DNA of 10,229 nucleotides. It comes from Actinomycetes bacterium (GTDB lineage Bacteria; Actinomycetota; Acidimicrobiia; Acidimicrobiales; JAJYPT01). Positions 1-5,031 of the stretch are shown here, one piece after another (the first letter of the stretch is position 1; every line of letters begins with the position of its first letter). The notes below the pieces were generated by a model, which was given only the letters and a program-made list of their open reading frames with translations, had not been told where the DNA came from and made no database searches. Location of the stretch: assembly GCA_021795135.1 (NCBI GenBank), contig JAJYPT010000054.1, positions 1-10,229 of the forward strand, written 5' to 3'. The position numbers and the translations under genes are program-made.

Positions 1-115
1 TACAATGACAGTTGAATTAGGCAAAGCAGTTGCAATGGATGAAGGATTGCGCTTTGCTATTAGAGAAGGTGGTCGTACTGTTGGCGCAGGACGAGTCACC
101 AAGATTTTGAAATAA
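1..115 (+). CDS. tuf: Elongation factor Tu, C-terminal end (partial)
   Basis: Only the last 37 codons are in the window, read from base 2 to the TAA at 113-115. EF-Tu is the GTPase that delivers aminoacyl-tRNA to the ribosomal A site. The visible tail reads MTVELGKAVAMDEG followed by LRFAIREGGRTVGAG, which is the end of the beta-barrel domain 3 and is almost invariant among bacteria. The ending VTKILK is typical. The GTP-binding domain lies upstream of the window. A tuf gene just upstream of rpmG/tRNA-Trp/secE/nusG matches the tufB-type position known from E. coli. Whether a second tuf copy exists elsewhere cannot be seen. Family assignment is essentially certain; the 5' end is missing. Confidence 0.97.
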   Translation, partial: TMTVELGKAVAMDEGLRFAIREGGRTVGAGRVTKILK

Positions 116-119
116 GGCG

Positions 120-136
120 AAATGGCATTGCCATTT
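120..136 (+). terminator. Small hairpin after tuf, possible weak terminator or attenuator
   Basis: Just after the tuf stop codon there is a perfect 7-bp inverted repeat, AAATGGC / GCCATTT, with a 3-base ATT loop. It is followed by GTCTTAAAAATAATT, which is not a clean T-run. It may trim or partly stop transcription between tuf and rpmG. The short AT-rich stem and poor U-tract make full termination unlikely. Confidence 0.35.
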
Positions 137-176
137 GTCTTAAAAATAATTAGAAAGCATAAGATATAGGTGTTTT

Positions 177-341
177 ATGGCCAAGAATGAAAAAAGGGTC
201 AAAGTAACTTTGGCCTGCGAAACTTGCAAAAGACGCAATTATATAACTACTAAAAATAAAAATAACGATAGGGAGCGAATCGAAATGCAAAAATATTGCA
301 AATGGGATCGCGTTCATACCGTTCATAAGGAGACTAGATAG
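177..341 (+). CDS. rpmG: 50S ribosomal protein L33
   Basis: This 54-residue basic protein of the large ribosomal subunit is of normal L33 length. The motifs are clear: VKVTLACETC near residues 8-17, RNYITTKNK at 20-28, and the C-terminal HTVHKETR. The zinc-site cysteines seen are Cys14, Cys17 and Cys41. The position expected for a fourth cysteine (residue 44) is Asp in KYCKWDRVHT, so zinc binding may be altered or use three cysteines. The ATG at 177 has a modest AGGTG ribosome binding site at 168-172. A weak promoter-like pair, TTGTCT (135-140) and CATAAG (158-163) with a 17-base spacer, lies upstream but is not strong enough to annotate. The next gene starts one base after the stop codon, so the two are almost certainly cotranscribed. 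Confidence 0.96.
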   Translation: MAKNEKRVKVTLACETCKRRNYITTKNKNNDRERIEMQKYCKWDRVHTVHKETR

Positions 342-342
342 T

Positions 343-945
343 TTGACTTTTGCTAGAGCAGATGAGTCATTAAATATGGAAGACCTTACTAGATTAGTTT
401 TGCTTGCCAAAGCAGGAGATAGTGAGTCTTTTGAAGATGTAGTTAAAGCTACTTATTTAGATGCCTATGCTCTAGCTTATCGTCTAACTCAAAATATAGA
501 CGATGCTTGTGATGTAACCCAAGAAGCTTATTTCAGGGTATATAAAAGTCTCAAGAACTTCAGAGGAGATTCCTCTTTTTCTACTTGGCTTTATCGCATA
601 GTTGCCAATTGTGCTTCTACTCATTTGACCCGTAAAGGCAAAAGGCGACATTATGAGTTGGACGAACAGTTAGTTGTTGATCGTGATGATGATTCTAATC
701 CTGAAGAAAAAACAGCTAATTCTTTTGAATGGGATCGTATAGCAGATGCTTTAGCAGAACTTCCTCCTAGGCTTAGAGCTGTAGTGGTATTAAAAGATGT
801 TTATGATTTTTCTCATAAAGCTATTGCTAAAGAGTTAGGTATTACAGAAGCAGCTACCAAAGTACGTCTTCACAGGGCTAGAAAGAAATTAAGAGAAGTT
901 CTTTTTCCACTTCGTATTAGGGGTGGGGATGATAAAACGGTGTGA
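343..945 (+). CDS. ECF-type RNA polymerase sigma factor (sigma-70 family)
   Basis: This 200-residue protein has only sigma regions 2 and 4, the hallmark of extracytoplasmic-function sigma factors. Region 2 spans about residues 30-98; it includes DACDVTQEAYFRVYKSL (core-binding and -10 recognition helices) and FSTWLYRIVANCA. A variable acidic linker at about 107-125 follows. Region 4 spans about 128-186 with LPPRLRAVVVLKDVY and the helix-turn-helix AIAKELGITEAATKVRLHRARKKLRE, which should contact the -35 element. The start is TTG at 343: an AAGGAG at 327-332, inside the last rpmG codons, is 10 bases upstream, while the in-frame ATG at 376 has no comparable site. The product should direct polymerase to a stress- or envelope-type regulon, but nothing in the window shows which. 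The overlapping anti-sigma gene supports regulation by sequestration. The family is secure; the ECF subgroup and signal are unknown. Confidence 0.95.
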   Translation: MTFARADESLNMEDLTRLVLLAKAGDSESFEDVVKATYLDAYALAYRLTQNIDDACDVTQEAYFRVYKSLKNFRGDSSFSTWLYRIVANCASTHLTRKGKRRHYELDEQLVVDRDDDSNPEEKTANSFEWDRIADALAELPPRLRAVVVLKDVYDFSHKAIAKELGITEAATKVRLHRARKKLREVLFPLRIRGGDDKTV

Positions 946-1300
946 ATATATACGTAAGTTGCTTCCTAGTCTTGTTGATAACCCCGACTTTGGAGAAAAA
1001 AGAGTTTCTTCTCATCTACAAACTTGTCTCACTTGCCAAGCTGAAATGGTAAAATATCGTAAGTTGTTGAAGTTATTGACCGAATTGCGTAAACAAGTTC
1101 CTTCTCCTCCTTCGGAATTGTTGATAGAGATTTTAGACGGACTAGAAGAAGCTACAAAACGTTCAGCCCTAAAGTCATTATTAGGTAGAAGTCGAGTACC
1201 ATATTTGATTGGAATAACAGTAGCAGTTGCAAGTGTAGGAACTTTTTTATTGGTTGCGACTCATTCTCGTGGTAACCGTAGAATAAATTTAATTGGATAG
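929..1300 (+). CDS. Membrane-anchored zinc-finger (ZAS-type) anti-sigma factor
   Basis: This 123-residue protein is encoded immediately after the ECF sigma gene and overlaps it by 17 bases, so translation is probably coupled. The N-terminal half has the zinc-binding anti-sigma pattern: Cys5, then His29-x3-Cys33-x2-Cys36 (HLQTCLTC), followed by a Lys/Leu-rich helix at about 38-56. A single transmembrane segment is predicted at about 91-110 (PYLIGITVAVASVGTFLLVA). Only about 13 mostly polar, basic residues follow, so there is no extracytoplasmic sensor domain. The likely role is to hold the sigma factor at the membrane or release it on a redox/zinc or membrane signal; this is inferred from family and position. 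The start chosen is ATG 929 with AGGGGTGGGG just upstream. A GTG at 923 would add two residues. Overall sequence match to a named family member is not claimed. Confidence 0.85.
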   Translation: MIKRCEYIRKLLPSLVDNPDFGEKRVSSHLQTCLTCQAEMVKYRKLLKLLTELRKQVPSPPSELLIEILDGLEEATKRSALKSLLGRSRVPYLIGITVAVASVGTFLLVATHSRGNRRINLIG

Positions 1301-1358
1301 AATATAAACTACTATAGGCATTGAAGCTTTTTTGGTGATACTCTCTTCGATTGACCCT

Positions 1359-1431
1359 AGGGCAGTAGCTCAATTGGTAGAGTTCCGGTCTCCAAAACCG
1401 GCGGTTGGGGGTTCGAGTCCCTCCTGCCCTG
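1359..1431 (+). tRNA. trpT: tRNA-Trp (anticodon CCA)
   Basis: A full cloverleaf can be drawn by hand. The acceptor stem is AGGGCAG (1359-1365) with CTGCCCT (1424-1430), and the discriminator base is G1431. The D-arm is GCTC/GAGT with a GGTA-containing loop and one G-U pair. The anticodon stem is CCGGT/ACCGG with loop CTCCAAA, giving anticodon CCA at 1392-1394. The T-arm is GGGGG/CCCTC with loop TTCGAGT. The 3' CCA is not encoded. tRNA-Trp immediately upstream of secE-nusG is a widespread bacterial arrangement. Confidence 0.96.
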
Positions 1432-1448
1432 CTCAGTGAGGTAATATT

Positions 1449-1748
1449 TTGAATCGTGAAACTAAACGTATGATGCAAAGACAAGGACAGTTGGGTCCCA
1501 ACGGGACTCCTGTTACAACGCGTCCAAATACTGCTCATCCTACTGCTAAGGGCCAAAAGAAAAAGGTCTCTATTAAACAGTATGGAAAAGATGTAAAAGG
1601 CGAACTAAAAAAGGTAGTTTGGCCTACTAAATCTGAAGTAATAAATTATTCGACAGTCGTTTTGATTACCTTAATTTTAGTCATAGCGATGATAGTAGCT
1701 TTGGATTATTTATTTTCTGAAGCTTCTCTTTTTCTTTTTAGGCCATGA
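1449..1748 (+). CDS. secE: Preprotein translocase subunit SecE
   Basis: SecE is the small essential membrane subunit of the SecYEG channel, which it clamps and stabilises. At 99 residues this is the single-membrane-span form found in most bacteria outside the gamma-proteobacteria. Residues 1-40 are hydrophilic and Gln/Pro/Thr-rich, a long tail like that in actinobacterial SecE. The family signature is at about 51-64 (GELKKVVWPTKSEV), an amphipathic helix on the cytoplasmic face. One transmembrane helix follows at about 68-88. The start is TTG at 1449, preceded by GTGAGGT at 1435-1441; the first ATG (1470) lacks a good site. The TGA stop overlaps the nusG ATG (ATGA at 1745-1748), so the two are translationally coupled. 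Confidence 0.95.
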   Translation: MNRETKRMMQRQGQLGPNGTPVTTRPNTAHPTAKGQKKKVSIKQYGKDVKGELKKVVWPTKSEVINYSTVVLITLILVIAMIVALDYLFSEASLFLFRP

Positions 1749-2443
1749 GTGATTTTTCCCATATGAATGATAACCAAGTTGATGTTGATGAATCTTTGCA
1801 AGACGGAACTTATAATGAGCCAGTCAGCCAAGATTCTACTTCTGAAGAAGATATTTTAGATACAGAGTTTGAAAGTACCCCTCAAGAAAGCCCTTTTGAC
1901 CGTCCAGGCCAATGGTTTGTAATCCACAGTTATGCTGGATATGAGAATAAAGTAAAATCTAATCTAGAAAACCGCATTTCTTCTATGAACATGGAAGAAA
2001 AAATTTATGAAGTGGTTATCCCTCTTGAAGAGGTAGTTGAATTTAAAAATGGTCGTAAAGTAGTCAGTCAAAAAAAAGTTTTCCCCGGTTATGTATTAGT
2101 GCGGCTCGAATTAGATGACGATTCTTGGTTTGTAGTCAGAAATACTCCCGGAGTAACTGGATTTGTCGGACTTGCTTCTAAGCCTACTCCTTTAACTAGG
2201 AGAGAAGTAGAATCTATTTTGCAAGACAAAACAGAAGATCAAAAAGAAGTGGCAAAGAAATCTCGTCCTCGTTTGGAATACGAATTAGGCGAAACAGTAA
2301 GGGTCAAAGAAGGTCCTTTTGCTGATTTTTCTGGTCAAATAGCTGAGATCAATGAAGATCAGCTGAAATTAAAAGTATTAGTTAATATTTTCGGGAGAGA
2401 AACTCCTGTGGAATTAGATTTTGGCCAAGTTTCCAAAATCTGA
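1745..2443 (+). CDS. nusG: Transcription termination/antitermination factor NusG
   Basis: NusG binds the beta' clamp of RNA polymerase, controls pausing, and links polymerase to Rho or to ribosomal S10. The 232-residue product has an acidic, probably disordered N-terminal extension (about 1-55, rich in Asp, Glu and Ser). Then comes the NGN domain (about 57-163, beginning WFVIHSYAGYENKVKSNLE and containing KKVFPGYVLVRLELDD and VRNTPGVTGFVG). The KOW domain follows at about 181-215 (LGETVRVKEGPFADFSGQI). The extension makes it longer than the roughly 180-residue E. coli protein; actinobacterial NusG proteins are known to carry such tails. The ATG at 1745 overlaps the secE stop. An in-frame ATG at 1763 would remove only six residues and cannot be fully excluded. 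Confidence 0.96.
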   Translation: MSDFSHMNDNQVDVDESLQDGTYNEPVSQDSTSEEDILDTEFESTPQESPFDRPGQWFVIHSYAGYENKVKSNLENRISSMNMEEKIYEVVIPLEEVVEFKNGRKVVSQKKVFPGYVLVRLELDDDSWFVVRNTPGVTGFVGLASKPTPLTRREVESILQDKTEDQKEVAKKSRPRLEYELGETVRVKEGPFADFSGQIAEINEDQLKLKVLVNIFGRETPVELDFGQVSKI

Positions 2444-2498
2444 GTAAAGTTTAAATTTAAAAAATGGTATCTCACATCAATTCAGGAGGCTTATTCAT

Positions 2499-2927
2499 AT
2501 GGCCAAACGCCGCGTCACGGCAATAGTTAAAATTCAGCTTCCAGCAGGACAAGCTACCCCTGCTCCCCCAGTAGGAACTGCTTTAGGTCCCCATGGTATA
2601 CAAACTATGGAATTTTGTAAGCAGTACAATGCAGCAACAGAGAATCAAAGAGGAATGGTTGTTCCAGTTGAAGTAACCATTTATGAAGATCGTTCTTTTA
2701 CTTTTACTCTAAAGACTCCTCCTACTACTGTTTTACTACGTCAAGCAGCAGGAATAGAAAAAGGCTCCACAACCCCAGGTAGGGGAGATGTAGGCTCTGT
2801 TACTCAAGAGCAAATAGATGAGATAGCAAAAACTAAAATGCCTGATCTAAATGCATATGATTTAGAAAGTGCTAGATTGCAAATAGCTGGAACAGCCCGT
2901 TCTATGGGTATAGCAGTAAAAGAATAA
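2499..2927 (+). CDS. rplK: 50S ribosomal protein L11
   Basis: L11 binds the GTPase-associated region of 23S rRNA next to the L10-L7/L12 stalk and is the contact site for thiopeptides and for RelA-type stringent factors. Its 142 residues match the family. The N-terminal domain carries KIQLPAGQATPAPPVGTALG and PHGIQTMEFCKQYN (about 11-44), including the proline-rich linker bound by thiostrepton. The C-terminal rRNA-binding domain (about 71-140) carries TFTLKTPPTTVLLRQAAGI, KGSTTPGRGDVGSVT and DLESARLQIAGTARSMGI. The start ATG has a strong AGGAGG at 2484-2489, ten bases upstream. It forms the usual rplK-rplA pair with the next gene, with a hairpin between the two. Confidence 0.98.
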   Translation: MAKRRVTAIVKIQLPAGQATPAPPVGTALGPHGIQTMEFCKQYNAATENQRGMVVPVEVTIYEDRSFTFTLKTPPTTVLLRQAAGIEKGSTTPGRGDVGSVTQEQIDEIAKTKMPDLNAYDLESARLQIAGTARSMGIAVKE

Positions 2928-2935
2928 GGTTTATT

Positions 2936-2970
2936 CTTCACGAGACAACCTCGTAACGTGAAGGTTTTAT
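2936..2970 (+). other. Hairpin between rplK and rplA (attenuator, processing or regulatory site)
   Basis: A perfect 7-bp inverted repeat, CTTCACG (2936-2942) and CGTGAAG (2957-2963), encloses a 14-base loop. An alternative inner helix, CGAG (2941-2944) with CTCG (2950-2953) and loop ACAAC, competes for two of the same bases. The element is followed by GTTTTATTAT and then by the rplA ribosome binding site. It resembles a weak intrinsic terminator or a processing or regulatory stem tuning rplA relative to rplK. A binding site for L1 itself is possible, but the asymmetric-loop consensus I remember for L1 does not match well. Confidence 0.5.
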
Positions 2971-2986
2971 TATAGAGGGAGGCTAA

Positions 2987-3712
2987 GTGCCGAAACCAGG
3001 TAAAAAATATCAAGACGCTGTAAAGCGTTTTGATAGAGAACATCTGCATCAGCCAGTTGAAGCTATAGGACTAGTTAAAAGTCTTGCCAATGCTAATTTT
3101 GATGAGAGTATTGATTTAGCTTTTCGTCTAGGAGTTGATCCTCGTAAAGCAGATCAAATAGTTAGAGGAACAGTGGGACTTCCTGCAGGTACTGGGAAAA
3201 CTGTCAGAGTGGCGGTATTTGCTGCAGGTGAAGCTGCTAATGAAGCTCGTCAAGCTGGAGCCGATATAGTTGGTTCTGATGATTTAGTAGATAAAATCCA
3301 AAACGAAAATTTTTTAGATTTTGATATAGCTATTGCTCACCCAGACCTGATGGGACAAGTAGGGCGCTTGGGTAGGATATTGGGACCTAGGGGTCTTATG
3401 CCTAATCCAAGGACTGGGACAGTGACTCCTGATATAGCAAGAGCAGTAGAAGAATTTAAAGCTGGTAGAGTTGAATACAGAACAGATAGATTCGGAAATA
3501 TTCATATTCCAATAGGTAGAGCTTCTTTTGTGGAAAAAGATTTATTGAGGAATATGCGAGTAGTAGTAGATGAGTTAAATAGAGTAAAACCAGCATCTGC
3601 TAAGGGAAAATATATTCGTTCAGTCAATGTATCTTCTACAATGGGTCCAGGTGTAAAGATAGATCCTAATCATTTAAGAATAACTGATGAAGATCTTGGA
3701 GTTTCTGTTTAG
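2987..3712 (+). CDS. rplA: 50S ribosomal protein L1
   Basis: L1 forms the mobile L1 stalk of the large subunit, which guides release of deacylated tRNA from the E site, and in many bacteria represses its own mRNA. The 241-residue length is typical of actinobacterial L1. Diagnostic blocks include DESIDLAFRLGVDPRKADQ (about 39-57), the TVGLPAGTGKTVRVAVF strand (about 62-78), the L1 signature LGRILGPRGLMPNPRTGTVT (about 128-147) and a C-terminal SSTMGPGVKID. The start is GTG at 2987 with AGGGAGG at 2976-2982, a short but usable spacing, and the protein begins MPKPGKKY as expected. It is followed by a 157-base non-coding region with a promoter candidate and the rplJ leader. Confidence 0.98.
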   Translation: MPKPGKKYQDAVKRFDREHLHQPVEAIGLVKSLANANFDESIDLAFRLGVDPRKADQIVRGTVGLPAGTGKTVRVAVFAAGEAANEARQAGADIVGSDDLVDKIQNENFLDFDIAIAHPDLMGQVGRLGRILGPRGLMPNPRTGTVTPDIARAVEEFKAGRVEYRTDRFGNIHIPIGRASFVEKDLLRNMRVVVDELNRVKPASAKGKYIRSVNVSSTMGPGVKIDPNHLRITDEDLGVSV

Positions 3713-3724
3713 CATATTTTAGTG

Positions 3725-3753
3725 TAGAGTAGTTAGAGTTATTTTTTTATAAT
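3725..3753 (+). promoter_or_regulatory. Candidate promoter for rplJL
   Basis: A perfect -10 consensus TATAAT lies at 3748-3753 in an AT-rich stretch. Transcription would start near 3760, exactly where the structured leader begins. The -35 region is poor (TAGAGT at 3725-3730 with a 17-base spacer). The position between rplA and rplJ matches the second promoter known in this cluster in several bacteria. An isolated -10 match in AT-rich DNA is weak evidence. Confidence 0.45.
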
Positions 3754-3760
3754 ATTTATA

Positions 3761-3864
3761 AGCCGTAGAAATCAGGTGCGTGTAACGCTTAAGAGTTTGC
3801 CTGACGAGGCTACCTTCGAGAGTTATCGATAGCGTAAGCCCCTGATTTTATTGAGTGCGAGGGG
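3761..3864 (+). promoter_or_regulatory. L10-type autoregulatory mRNA leader of rplJL
   Basis: The leader contains the conserved L10-binding fold: helix AGCC (3761-3764)/GGCT (3808-3811), an asymmetric kink-turn-like loop (GTAGAAA opposite CGA), then helix TCAGG (3772-3776)/CCTGA (3800-3804). Inside is a small hairpin, GCGT/ACGC (3778-3788). The CAGGTGC ... CCTGACGAGG spacing matches the leader family bound by the L10(L12) complex to repress rplJL when ribosomal protein is in excess. Downstream, bases 3837-3848 can pair with GGCT and with AAATCAGG (3769-3776), which would undo this fold. Separately, CCCCT at 3839-3843 can pair with AGGGG at 3860-3864, the rplJ ribosome binding site. The fold was drawn by eye; the switching mechanism is inferred. 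Confidence 0.82.
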
Positions 3865-3869
3865 TATAG

Positions 3870-4427
3870 ATGCAAGATCCACGGCCAGAGAAAGTGGCCT
3901 TGGTGGAAGAAGTACGGGAGAAGTTAAATTCTTCCAATGCCGCCATTTTAACTGAATATAGAGGACTAAAAGTCGCCGAACTGTCCTTGCTGAGAAGAGC
4001 GTTAAAAGACGCAGGCGGCGAATACAAGGTATATAAAAATACTCTTGTTCGTTTTGCAACCAAAGATCTAGGAATAGATGTTGAGTCATTATTAGAAGGT
4101 CCTACTGCTATTGCATTTGTAGATGGAGATGCAGCTGCTGTAGCTAAAGCCCTTCGAGATTTTTCACGAACCAATCCTTCCTTAGTTGTCAAAGGCGGAG
4201 TCTTAGGAACAAAAGTCCTATCTGCCCAAGAAACAGCTTCTTTGGCAGAGTTGCCATCTCGTGAAGTTCTATTAGCTAGAGTAGCTGGCGCATTAGCCGC
4301 TCCTCTCCAGAGCTTTGCAGGTTTGCTACAAGCCCTACCTAGGAACATGGCCTATGGTATTTCGGCACTACTAGAAAAACGTGAAAGCGAATCTAGTCAA
4401 CAAGACCCCACTGAAAATAACGAATAA
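3870..4427 (+). CDS. rplJ: 50S ribosomal protein L10
   Basis: L10 anchors the L7/L12 stalk dimers to 23S rRNA and to L11 and, complexed with L12, represses its own mRNA. The 185-residue product has the N-terminal rRNA-binding domain (about 1-135) with the conserved pieces LTEYRGLKVAELSLLRRAL (28-46), YKVYKNTLVRFA (52-63) and LLEGPTAIAFVDGD (74-87). A C-terminal alpha-helical spine (about 136-170, LLARVAGALAAPLQSFAGLLQALPRNMAY) docks L12 dimers. A short charged Ser/Glu/Asn tail ends the protein. The ATG at 3870 has GAGGGG at 3859-3864, and this site can be hidden by the leader. Its first about 50 codons look richer in G and C than the rest of the gene. rplL follows after 32 bases. Confidence 0.97.
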   Translation: MQDPRPEKVALVEEVREKLNSSNAAILTEYRGLKVAELSLLRRALKDAGGEYKVYKNTLVRFATKDLGIDVESLLEGPTAIAFVDGDAAAVAKALRDFSRTNPSLVVKGGVLGTKVLSAQETASLAELPSREVLLARVAGALAAPLQSFAGLLQALPRNMAYGISALLEKRESESSQQDPTENNE

Positions 4428-4459
4428 TTTAGATTTAAAGATTTAAATAAGGAGAAACA

Positions 4460-4843
4460 ATGAGTACTAAAGATGAAATTTTAGACAGTATTTCCAATAT
4501 GACTGTCCTAGAGCTAAGCGAACTTTTAAAAGATTTTGAAGAGCGCTTTGGAGTTACAGCAGCTGCTCCTGTTGCAGCTGTGCAAGCTGGATCTGGTGGC
4601 GGAGGAGATGCTGCTCCTGTTGTTGAAGAACAAGATGAATTTGATGTTATTTTATCTGCCATTGGCTCAAATAAGATTCCAGTTATCAAAGAAGTACGTG
4701 CTTTGACTAGCTTGGGACTCAAAGAAGCCAAAGATTTAGTAGATGCAGCACCTAAGGCTATTTTAGAAAAAGTATCTAAAGAAGATGCTGAAAAAGCCAA
4801 AGCTCAATTAGAAGGTGCCGGTGCTTCGGTAGAAATTAAGTAA
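4460..4843 (+). CDS. rplL: 50S ribosomal protein L7/L12
   Basis: L7/L12 is the multicopy acidic stalk protein that recruits and stimulates the translational GTPases, including EF-Tu and EF-G. All three parts are visible in 127 residues. The N-terminal dimerisation helices (about 1-30, ending SELLKDFEERFGV) bind L10. An Ala/Gly-rich flexible hinge follows (about 33-57, with GSGGGGDAAP). The C-terminal factor-binding domain (about 58-127) carries EFDVILSAIGSNKIPVIKEVR and LGLKEAKDLVDAAPKAI. The start ATG has a strong AAGGAG at 4449-4454. The higher dose needed for this protein fits its own strong site plus the terminator just after the gene. Confidence 0.98.
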   Translation: MSTKDEILDSISNMTVLELSELLKDFEERFGVTAAAPVAAVQAGSGGGGDAAPVVEEQDEFDVILSAIGSNKIPVIKEVRALTSLGLKEAKDLVDAAPKAILEKVSKEDAEKAKAQLEGAGASVEIK

Positions 4844-4854
4844 TTTATTGCTTA

Positions 4855-4893
4855 TAAGGCAAAGAGTTAGTCTCTTTGCCTTAATTATCTTTT
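4855..4893 (+). terminator. Intrinsic terminator/attenuator between rplL and rpoB
   Basis: A perfect 12-bp stem, TAAGGCAAAGAG (4855-4866) with CTCTTTGCCTTA (4872-4883), closes on a 5-base TTAGT loop. It starts 11 bases after the rplL stop and is followed by an imperfect T-rich tail (ATTATCTTTT). This is the place where E. coli has a partial terminator that lowers rpoBC expression relative to the ribosomal genes. A similar partial-readthrough role is likely here, with the broken U-tract favouring some readthrough. Confidence 0.85.
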
Positions 4894-4902
4894 AATAACA
4901 AT

Positions 4903-4932
4903 TTGCATTTATAACCATAAATGCTGTATAGT
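4903..4932 (+). promoter_or_regulatory. Candidate rpoBC promoter with an inverted repeat in its spacer
   Basis: TTGCAT (4903-4908) and TATAGT (4927-4932), 18 bases apart, form a plausible sigma-70-type promoter between the rplL terminator and rpoB. A perfect 8-bp inverted repeat, GCATTTAT/ATAAATGC with a 4-base AACC centre (4905-4924), overlaps the -35 box and fills most of the spacer. It could be an operator or merely a weak RNA hairpin. Transcription would begin near 4940, leaving a leader of about 90 bases or more. AT-rich DNA yields chance matches, so confidence is moderate to low. Confidence 0.4.
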
Positions 4933-5031
4933 TATTAGTTGTTGTGACTATATCTCTGTTGTCTCAGTATAAACAATTTATCGTTGCGCGCTCTATAAGC
5001 TTTTTGCCTTACGTCCAGTCGACCAATTAGT

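Noticed and set aside
135..163. Promoter TTGTCT-17-CATAAG before rpmG
   Set aside because: Each box matches consensus at only four of six positions in AT-rich DNA, and the implied start would leave almost no leader and cut into the AGGTG ribosome binding site.
1152..1556. 134-residue minus-strand ORF across tRNA-Trp
   Set aside because: It reads through the antisense of the tRNA and gives the familiar spurious string GGTRTPNRRFWRPELYQLSYCPR, a common false annotation over tRNA genes. It also overlaps the anti-sigma and secE genes.
3848..4348. 166-residue minus-strand ORF opposite rplJ
   Set aside because: It lies wholly opposite the leader and a certain rplJ gene, has a low-complexity Ala/Ser/Arg-rich composition and no recognisable domain; it is a shadow of the coding strand.
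4428..4459. Direct repeat GATTTAAA twice between rplJ and rplL
   Set aside because: It is a short AT-rich duplication expected by chance in this composition and is too small to call a repeat element.
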